From contig CALBJK010000266.1 in NCBI GenBank assembly GCA_937892695.1, positions 1 to 7,534 on the forward strand: a stretch of 7,534 nt of DNA, in the 5' to 3' direction. Positions 1-6,700 of this stretch are shown one piece after another. The stretch is from an uncultured Prevotella sp. (GTDB lineage: Bacteria; Bacteroidota; Bacteroidia; Bacteroidales; Bacteroidaceae). The notes under the pieces were generated by a model. The model searched no databases. It had not been told where the DNA came from and saw only the letters and a program-made list of their open reading frames with translations. Each line of letters begins with the position of its first letter. Position 1 is the stretch's first letter. The position numbers and the translations under genes were made by a program.

Positions 1-55
1 CAAGGCCTTTTTTATACGATTATTTTTGATTTGCGGCTAAATCAGAAACTTGAGT
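1..55. other. A/T-rich lead-in without a gene
   Basis: This stretch has no credible reading frame. Near the left edge the palindrome AAGGCCTT runs into a T tract (about 2-13), which could be the distal part of a terminator for a gene lying off the window, but the rest of any hairpin is not visible. A TAnnTTTG match (TATTTTTG, 21-28) is present. Its -33 partner would lie at or beyond the window edge, so it is not called as a promoter. Confidence 0.4.
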
Positions 56-69
56 AAAAACAAACAAGA

Positions 70-104
70 TTTGTTTTATATTCCGCTCATTTGCTGTAAC
101 TTTG
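70..104 (+). promoter_or_regulatory. Promoter-like module in repeat copy 1
   Basis: A TTTG (-33-like) is at 70-73 and TAACTTTG is at 97-104, matching the Bacteroidetes -7 consensus TAnnTTTG. The 23-base spacer is at the long end of what is usual. Transcription from here would pass through the hairpins of copies 2 and 3 before reaching the gene at 280. Confidence 0.5.
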
Positions 105-143
105 AATAAGTTTTGCTGCATTCGGGAATAAAAACAAACGAGA

Positions 144-178
144 TTTGTTTTTTATTCCGCTCATTTGCTGTAACTTTG
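144..178 (+). promoter_or_regulatory. Promoter-like module in repeat copy 2
   Basis: TTTG is at 144-147 (reading TTTG within the right hairpin arm) and TAACTTTG is at 171-178, with the same 23-base spacing as the other copies. The -33-like element lies inside the right arm of the copy's hairpin (125-138 paired with 144-158, one bulged T). Confidence 0.5.
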
Positions 179-217
179 AATAAGTTTTGCTGCATTCGGG
201 AATAAAAACAAACGAGA

Positions 218-252
218 TTTGTTTTTTATTCCGCTCATTTGCTGTAACTTTG
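218..252 (+). promoter_or_regulatory. Probable main promoter of the YfhO-GSCFA operon
   Basis: TTTG (218-221) and TAACTTTG (245-252) form the copy closest to the gene. The -7 box ends 27 bases before the ATG at 280, so a start site about 5-8 bases downstream would give a short leader of about 20 bases, a normal layout for Bacteroidetes. The exact match to TAnnTTTG and the position favour this copy as the working promoter. The 23-base spacer is slightly long. Confidence 0.65.
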
Positions 253-261
253 CAGAAGTAA

Positions 262-275
262 AATAAACGTTTATT
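262..275. promoter_or_regulatory. 14-bp perfect palindrome just before the start codon
   Basis: AATAAACGTTTATT is its own reverse complement and lies between the -7 box of the third repeat copy and the ATG at 280. It would fall in or just after the transcription start region, where an operator for a dimeric regulator could act. It has no loop, so it is more plausible as a DNA-level site than as an RNA hairpin. In A/T-rich DNA such a palindrome can also arise by chance. Confidence 0.35.
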
Positions 276-279
276 GTCA

Positions 280-2844
280 ATGAAAGCATTAAAGCAGTGG
301 CTGCCTGACATTCTGGCAGTCGTCTTGTTTGCGGTGCTTGCGTTTGCCTATTTCTTCCCGGCAGACATCGAAGGCCGCATCCTTTTCCGCCACGACTCGT
401 CAGCAGGACGAGGCGCCGGTATCGAGATGAACCAGTACCAGGAGCGTACCGGTGAACGTACACGATGGACCAACTCGCTATTCAGCGGTATGCCGACCTA
501 TCAGCTGGCTCCGTCCTACGACAGTACTGACGCACTGACCACGGTCAGCAAGTTCTACCATCTGTGGATGCCGGAGAATGTCTGGTATGTCTTTGCCTAT
601 CTGCTCGGTTTCTATATCTTGCTGCGGGCGTTCGATTTCCGTCAGGAGATGGCCGCGCTCGGAGCAATCATCTGGGCTTTCAGCAGCTACTTCTTTATCA
701 TTATCGCCGCAGGACATATCTGGAAAGTGATAGCTTTGGCCTATCTCCCGCCGATGATTGCGGGTATCGTCTTGGCTTACAGGGGCAAATACCTTTGGGG
801 CTTTGCGGTGACGGCCATTTTCTCGGCACTTGAGATACAGGCCAACCACGTGCAGATGACCTATTATTACATGTTCATCATCCTGTTCATGGTAATCGCT
901 TATCTCGTCGACGCAATACGCAAAAAGCAGATTGCGCGGTTCGGTAAGGCAACAGCAATATGCATAGCAGGTGCGGCAATTGGTATTTGCATCAACTTGT
1001 CCAATCTTTATCATACATGGGAATACAGCCAGGAGTCGACTCGCGGCAAGAGTGAACTGAAGAAGAAGGATTCGGCCAACCAGACTTCGTCGGGTCTTGA
1101 CCGCGACTATATCACACAGTGGAGCTACGGTGTTGACGAAACGCTGACTCTGCTTGTGCCTGACGCAAAAGGTGGAGCGTCGGTTCCATTGTCGATGAAC
1201 GAGAAGGCTATGGAGAAAGCCGACCCACAGTTCATGCCTATTTATCAGCAGTTGGGCCAATATTGGGGTACACAGCCAGGCACGAGCGGTCCTGTTTATG
1301 TCGGCGCATTCGTGCTGATGCTTTTCATTCTCGGTCTGTTCGTGGTGAAAGGACCGATGAAGTGGGCTTTGCTCGCTGCTACCATCCTGTCGGTATTGCT
1401 GGCATGGGGTAGAAACTTCATGGGCTTCACCAACTTCTTCCTCGACTATGTGCCGATGTACGCCAAGTTCCGTACCGTCGCTTCAATACTTGTAATAGCC
1501 GAATTCACCATTCCTCTTCTGGCCATGCTTGCTCTGAAGAAGGTCGTTGACGACCCGAGTTGTCTCGGTGGCAGAAAGGCTTCAGCTCTGTCTTCGAGTG
1601 ATGGAAAGGCTTCGAAGAACAGGAAGTCGTGGTTCGGAAGCATGAAGTATCTATGGATCAGCTTCCTTCTTACGGGTGGCGTGTGCCTGATTCTGGCTGT
1701 CATGCCGTCACTCTACGCTTCACAGTATGTCGCCCCGGCCGAAATGGAAGCCCTTCAAAAAGGCATACCAAGCGAATATCTCGCTCCGCTCATTGACAAT
1801 CTGAACGCAATACGTCAATCGATATTCACTTCCGACTGTTGGCGTTCGTTCATTGTTGTGGCTATCGGTACGGTCATGTTGTTGCTCTTCTGTAAGAAAA
1901 AACTGCGTGCCGCGTACATGGTTGGTGGCATTCTGCTGCTTTGCTTGATTGATATGTGGTCGGTAAACAAACGTTATCTGAACGACGAAATGTTCGTAGA
2001 GAAGAGCGTACGCGATACCAGCCAGCCCATGACGGCTACCGACCGCCAGATACTGCAGGACAAGTCGCTCGACTATCGCGTACTCAATCTCTCGACAAGC
2101 ACCTTCAACGAGAGCGAGACATCCTACTACCACAAGAGCATCGGAGGATATCATCCGGCCAAACTTCGCCGTTATCAGGAAATGATAGACTACTACATCG
2201 CACCAGAAATGCAGCGTATGGCCTCGGCTGTGGCTACAGCCCAGGGCGACATGACCCATATAAAAGGCGATTCGGTGATGCCGGTGCTTAACATGCTCAA
2301 CACCAAGTACATCATCTTCCCGTTGCAGAACAACCAGACCGTTCCTATTCGCAATCCTTACGCTTTCGGCAATGCATGGTTTGTCGACAAAATTAGTTAT
2401 GTAGACAATGCCAATGACGAGATTGACCGTATAGGGAAAATGAATCTCCGCCACGAGGCAGTCGCCGACTCTAAGTTCAGACAGCAGCTCGGCGAAGCCA
2501 AGAAGCAGAACGGAACATCGGTGGTGAAGATAAAGAAATATGATGCCAACGAGCTTACGTATGATGTCGCTTCTGACAATGGCGGTGTGGTTGTCTTCTC
2601 CGAAATATATTATCCCGGATGGACGGCTACCGTTGACGGACAGCCTGCCGAGGTCGGACGTGTCAACTATATTCTGCGTGCCATCAATGTCAAACCGGGT
2701 AAGCACACTGTCGTTTTGACCTTCAAGCCTACTACTGTCAAGCGTACCGAAACCGTGGCTTATGTAGCTTATGCAGTTCTCATCCTTGCCATAGCAGCAG
2801 GAGTGTTCTTCGACAGCAGGAAGAGACGTAAAAAGGAAGCATAA
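280..2844 (+). CDS. YfhO-family polytopic membrane protein, probable GT-C glycosyltransferase
   Basis: The product is 854 residues from the ATG at 280. A TTG two codons upstream is less likely because it overlaps the palindrome. A first membrane segment at about 9-27 is followed by an extracytoplasmic loop with an HD pair (38-39) and RWTNSLFSGMPTYQ (62-75), the family's N-terminal signature. About a dozen further hydrophobic segments lie at roughly 100-240, 338-420, 456-476 and 522-560. AGHIWKVIALAYLPP and EIQANHVQMTYYY are also family hallmarks. A large soluble region (about 565-820) has SIGGYHPAKLRRYQEMIDYY, LNTKYI and SEIYYPGWTATVDG, then a final membrane segment (about 823-844) and a basic tail. 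Firmicute YfhO proteins are implicated in lipoteichoic acid glycosylation. The Bacteroidales substrate is unknown, perhaps an envelope glycan built from a lipid-linked sugar. A Ser/Lys-rich linker (about 425-450) in a loop looks lineage-specific. It heads a probable operon with the GSCFA gene 9 bases downstream. Confidence 0.9.
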   Translation: MKALKQWLPDILAVVLFAVLAFAYFFPADIEGRILFRHDSSAGRGAGIEMNQYQERTGERTRWTNSLFSGMPTYQLAPSYDSTDALTTVSKFYHLWMPENVWYVFAYLLGFYILLRAFDFRQEMAALGAIIWAFSSYFFIIIAAGHIWKVIALAYLPPMIAGIVLAYRGKYLWGFAVTAIFSALEIQANHVQMTYYYMFIILFMVIAYLVDAIRKKQIARFGKATAICIAGAAIGICINLSNLYHTWEYSQESTRGKSELKKKDSANQTSSGLDRDYITQWSYGVDETLTLLVPDAKGGASVPLSMNEKAMEKADPQFMPIYQQLGQYWGTQPGTSGPVYVGAFVLMLFILGLFVVKGPMKWALLAATILSVLLAWGRNFMGFTNFFLDYVPMYAKFRTVASILVIAEFTIPLLAMLALKKVVDDPSCLGGRKASALSSSDGKASKNRKSWFGSMKYLWISFLLTGGVCLILAVMPSLYASQYVAPAEMEALQKGIPSEYLAPLIDNLNAIRQSIFTSDCWRSFIVVAIGTVMLLLFCKKKLRAAYMVGGILLLCLIDMWSVNKRYLNDEMFVEKSVRDTSQPMTATDRQILQDKSLDYRVLNLSTSTFNESETSYYHKSIGGYHPAKLRRYQEMIDYYIAPEMQRMASAVATAQGDMTHIKGDSVMPVLNMLNTKYIIFPLQNNQTVPIRNPYAFGNAWFVDKISYVDNANDEIDRIGKMNLRHEAVADSKFRQQLGEAKKQNGTSVVKIKKYDANELTYDVASDNGGVVVFSEIYYPGWTATVDGQPAEVGRVNYILRAINVKPGKHTVVLTFKPTTVKRTETVAYVAYAVLILAIAAGVFFDSRKRRKKEA

Positions 2845-2853
2845 ACTTCGGTT

Positions 2854-3681
2854 ATGGATTTCCGGACAATAGTAAATACCGACAAGCCCACATTCAGCAT
2901 ACTCCCTTGCGAGCGTATGCTGTTTGTGGGTTCTTGTTTTGCTGACAATATCGGTACGCGGTTCAAAGAAGAGAAATTTCGCGCTACGGTCAATCCCTAC
3001 GGCGTTATGTACAACCCCGCAAGCATATTACACACTGTCCTCCGATACAGCGGCGAAGCTCCTCGTGTAGCCGTCTTTACGCTGGGAACCAACCATGTCT
3101 ACATTCTTCGAGAGACCGGTGAGATAGTTGACAATTGCCGTAAACGTCCGCAACGGTTGTTTCGAGAAGAAGAACTGAGTGTAGACCAATGTACCGAATA
3201 TTTGTCCAAGGCCGTTGACCGTCTTGCTTATCGTGACCCCGAAGTAAAGGTTGTAGTTACCGTTAGTCCCATCCGGTATGCCAAGTACGGTTTTCATGGG
3301 AGCGCACTCTCTAAGGCTACGCTTCTGCTCGCGGCCGACAAGCTTGTAAGAGAGAGCAGCGGAAGGGTTGTATATTTCCCTGCATACGAAATCGTCAACG
3401 ACGAGCTGCGCGACTACCGTTTCTACCGTGAAGACATGCTTCACCCTTCTGCTCAGGCTGTAGAATACATCTGGGAACGTTTCAGCGAAGCCTTCTTTGA
3501 TTCTCAGACTAAAAGGTTTCTCGAAGAATGGCGGCCTGTCAAAGAAGCTTTAGGTCATCGTCCGTTCAATCCTGACAGCGACGAATACAAGGCGTTCATA
3601 GCCAGGACTCGGAAGACGGCGGCTGCTTTAGCTCAGAAATATCCAGGATTCGAAGACCCTTTTTATAGCCTTTATCCGTGA
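2854..3681 (+). CDS. GSCFA-family protein (SGNH/GDSL-like hydrolase fold)
   Basis: The product is 275 residues. The start at 2854 gives the family's usual opening (MDFRTIVN), 9 bases after the YfhO stop, which implies co-transcription. The defining motif GSCFADNIG is at 26-34, with Ser27 the candidate nucleophile of an SGNH-type site. NPYGVMYNPASI follows (48-58), then TLGTNHVYI (77-84), TVSPIRYAKYGFHGS (136-150) and LSKATLLLA (152-160). YFPAYEIVNDELRDYRFY (174-191) leads to DMLHPS (194-199), where Asp194 and His197 suit the remaining catalytic pair. There is no signal peptide or membrane segment, so it is probably cytoplasmic. The activity is not established; SGNH enzymes are esterases or acyltransferases, and a role in modifying an envelope component handled by YfhO is only a contextual guess. 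It is shorter than the roughly 320 residues I recall for the family. The missing stretch falls between ASILHTVLRYS and VAVFTLGTN. Confidence 0.9.
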   Translation: MDFRTIVNTDKPTFSILPCERMLFVGSCFADNIGTRFKEEKFRATVNPYGVMYNPASILHTVLRYSGEAPRVAVFTLGTNHVYILRETGEIVDNCRKRPQRLFREEELSVDQCTEYLSKAVDRLAYRDPEVKVVVTVSPIRYAKYGFHGSALSKATLLLAADKLVRESSGRVVYFPAYEIVNDELRDYRFYREDMLHPSAQAVEYIWERFSEAFFDSQTKRFLEEWRPVKEALGHRPFNPDSDEYKAFIARTRKTAAALAQKYPGFEDPFYSLYP

Positions 3682-3786
3682 TTGTATTCTGAGATGCACC
3701 AGAGTGCCTCTACAAATATAAAACGAAAGACATGTTTCTCTATTTTATCAGAAAATTCACCAATAAACAACTCTAAACAATTAAAA
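3682..3786 (+). other. Leader region before the beta-galactosidase gene
   Basis: These 105 bases are A/T-rich, especially the last 70, and have no stop in the downstream gene's frame, so a TTG at 3682 could formally extend that protein by 35 residues. The encoded residues (rich in Ser, Asn, Lys) do not look like protein and would bury the signal peptide, so I treat the region as non-coding. A small stem (GCAC 3696-3699 with GTGC 3704-3707, plus GAG/CTC flanks) has no T tract after it and is a poor terminator. I see no convincing TAnnTTTG box; TATTTTAT at 3741-3748 is the nearest. The region before the ATG is A-rich (AACAATTAAAA), as is usual for Bacteroidetes translation starts. Confidence 0.6.
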
Positions 3787-6700
3787 ATGAAAATCAAAGG
3801 TATCTTAATCCTGTTCGGATTGCTTCTGACCGTCCTTTCAGGACTGGCTCAAGCCATCGACACACGTCAGGTTTATGAGATTCAGACTCCCGACGGACTT
3901 GTGCTCGACAATCAGGGCAGCCTTGACAACGATGCCCGAATCTACCTTTCAAAGCGAGATGAAGGAAAGGAGACTCAAGTATGGCGTTTTGTCAAAGTGG
4001 GCGACGGAGTTTACAACATCGTCAACGCTTACTCGTTTCTGTCTCTCGACAACGGTAATGGCAAATCAGTGCAGCAACTGTTGCAGTGGTCAACCAACAA
4101 CAGCAATCCCAACCAGCGTTGGCGTGCTACGCCTATAGGTGGTGGCCGCTACGTCTTCACCTGCGAGGCCAGCGGCATGAATATGGGTATGCGCGATGCA
4201 GCCCAGTTCGGCGAGCCAGTGTGGCAGGTCAAGCCCGATGCATCGAAGCAGACACAGCAGTGGTTGCTCGTGCGTTCTGACATTAAGGTGAACAGTGCCA
4301 TCGTCCCCAAGGCATCGAGTAAAAACGACTGGGAGAACCCTCATATCTTCGGTATTAACAAAGAACCCGGTCACGCCACATACATTCCTTTTGCCAATGC
4401 CGAGGAAATGCACTCCGACCCAGCCTATCTGAAACCGTGGCTTCGTACCCGTTCGAGCCGCTATCTGCTGCTCAACGGCAAGTGGAAATTCCGCTGGTCC
4501 GAGCAACCCGAAGACCGTCCCGCATCTTTCTACAAGAATGGTTACGACGTGTCGTCATGGGATGACATCGATGTGCCGTCGTCGTGGGAAATGAAAGGTT
4601 ACGGTACACCCATCTACACCAATATCACTTACCCCTTCCTCAACAATCCTCCTTTCATCCAGCCCCAGCGTGGCTATACTGTCGAGAAGGAACCCAACGC
4701 AGTAGGTTCCTACCGTCGTGAGTTCACGCTGCCCGCCGACTGGCATGACAAGCAAGTTTTCCTCCACTTCGACGGATGCTACAGTGCCATGTACGTGTGG
4801 GTTAATGGCAAGAACGTAGGCTACAGTCAGGGAGCCAACAACGATGCCGAGTTTGACGTCACCCGCTACGTTAAGCGCGGCAACAACACCGTCGCGGTAG
4901 AGGTGTACCGATGGTCGGACGGAAGCTATCTTGAAGACCAGGACATGTTTCGTCTGAGCGGAATCCATCGCGATGTCTATCTTGTGGCGCGCCCGAAGGT
5001 GAGAGTACGCGACCTCTATTTGACAACCACGTTTGAAGGCGAGAAGTTCGGAACGGCCAAGGTCAATGTCCGTACCAACGTCAAAAACGAAGGCAAAGCC
5101 GATGCCGCCGCCGCTGTACGTTTCAATCTGAGCGACGAGAACGGCAAGTCGGTGGCCAATGCGGTCTTCAATCTCACAGAACTGAAATCTGGCAGTGAGG
5201 CGGTCAACAACACCACTCTTACAATAAACTCTCCCAAGCTCTGGAGCGCAGAGAAGCCATATCTTTACACTCTCGACGTAGAACTGCTCGATGCTTCTGG
5301 CAATGTCACCGAAGCCACCTCGCAGCGTTACGGTCTGCGCAAGCTGGAGCTGCGCAACAACAAGCTCTATGTCAACGGTGTGCTCACCTACGTAAAGGGA
5401 GCCAACCGCCACGACATCGACCCTAAGTACGGCAAGGCCGTGCCAGTAGAGACAATGATAAAGGACATTCTTCTCTTCAAACGCCACAACATGAACATCG
5501 TCCGCACGAGCCATTACCCCAACGACCCGAAGATGTATGCTCTCTACGACTACTACGGACTCTACGTCATGGATGAGGCCGACCAGGAATGCCACGGCAA
5601 CAACTCGCTGTCCAACAACCCCCAATGGACTGCAGCCTACGTAGACCGTGCCGTGCGAATGGTAGAACGTGACAAGAACCATCCTTCGGTCATCTTCTGG
5701 TCTATGGGTAACGAGTCTGGACAAGGCATTAATATCGAAGCCGAAGTAAAGGCCGTCAAGGCTATGGATGACCGACTAATCCACTATGAAGGCCAGAATG
5801 ATGTGGCCGATATGGACTCGCGCATGTATCCTTCGGTAGAAAGCATGAAGGAGACCGACCGCAACGGTAACAACAAACCATTCTTCCTTTGTGAATATGC
5901 CCACGCTATGGGTAACGCCGTGGGCAATCTTCGCGAGTACTGGGACTACATCGAGAACCATTCTAAGCGTATGATTGGCGGATGTATTTGGGACTTTGTC
6001 GACCAGGCTATCAACAAGCCGGGCGAGCCGTCCGACCGTCTCTACTTCGGCGGAAGCTTCGGCGACGTGCCAAACGACAACGACTTCTGCTGCAACGGGC
6101 TGACCACAGCAGACCGCCGCGTCACACCAAAGCTGCTCCAAGTGAAGAAGATATACCAGTATGCCAAACTCTTCTGGTATCCCCAGCAGTGTGTCCTCCG
6201 TCTCGACAACCGCTATACGAGCTACAATCTGCACGAGTTTGAGCTTCGCTACGAGGTGATGCGTGAAGGCGTAAAAGTGAAGGACGGCCGTCTTGAGATT
6301 CCAGAAACCGAACCAAACAGCACCAGTGGCATAAACATGCCGTTGCGCGACTTGGATATGAGCGACGGAGCCGAGTATTTCCTCAACGTCTACGTTTGTC
6401 TGAAGAGGGCCGAGACATGGGCCGACATCGGCCACGTGGTTGCTTCGGAGCAGTTTGCTCTCAACTTGCCCAAGCGCGGACTCGTCGCTGTCGACAATTC
6501 TAAGGCTGCACCGCTAAAGGTGTACAAGGAGAAGAACGGCTTCCTCCGTATCGAGGGAAATGGTGTGGCCGTTTCGTTCGACACGAACGACGGCCAGATG
6601 ACAGCTCTCCGTTACGACGGCAAGGAGATGCTCCACCGTCAGCAGGGACCTGCCTTCAACTGTTATCGCTCTATCAACAACGACGTGCGCGACTGGCAGT

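Larger units (their letters stand above)
56..252 (+). repeat. 74-bp tandem repeat, 2.66 copies, promoter-bearing
   Basis: Copy 1 is 56-129, copy 2 is 130-203 and partial copy 3 is 204-252 (49 bases). Copies 2 and 3 are identical over their shared length. Copy 1 differs from copy 2 only at 66 (A for G) and 78 (A for T). Each copy has an A/T hairpin whose arms are related to AAAAACAAA and TTTGTTTTT around the loop CGAGA, then CCGCTCATTTGC, then TAACTTTG. The tail after TAACTTTG (GAATAAGTTTTGCTGCATTC plus GGGAAT-type sequence) is missing from copy 3, which instead runs into the leader of the first gene. From memory, similar elements recur between genes in Prevotella-like genomes; that was not checked here. 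Confidence 0.93.

Noticed and set aside
21..28. TAnnTTTG match (TATTTTTG) in the lead-in
   Set aside because: The matching -33 region falls at or beyond the window edge, and such matches are frequent in A/T-rich DNA.
56..252. Repeat region as a CRISPR array
   Set aside because: The 74-bp units are directly abutting, with no variable spacers between them, and no cas gene is present.
274..279. TTG start two codons upstream of the YfhO start
   Set aside because: ATG is at 280 in the same frame with the expected protein start; the TTG overlaps a palindrome and adds nothing recognisable.
87..463. Two overlapping minus-strand open frames across the repeat region that share the same C-terminal 25 residues
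   Set aside because: They share a C-terminus because the 74-bp repeat is read in two frames (74 is not a multiple of 3). They cover promoter repeats and the antisense of a real gene, so they are not genes.
3691..3710. Small stem after the GSCFA stop codon as a terminator
   Set aside because: It has only a four-pair core with a bulge and three outer pairs, and no T tract follows, so it should not terminate efficiently.
3682..3786. N-terminal extension of the beta-galactosidase from a TTG at 3682
   Set aside because: The extension would place 35 polar residues ahead of a clear signal peptide, and the DNA is A/T-rich like a leader. The ATG at 3787 is preceded by a typical A-rich start region.
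4555..5724. A 389-residue minus-strand open frame opposite the beta-galactosidase gene
   Set aside because: It is wholly antisense to conserved GH2 catalytic sequence, shows no recognisable domain, and is explained by codon bias of the + strand gene. The same applies to the 328-residue frame at 1720-2706 and the other antisense frames.
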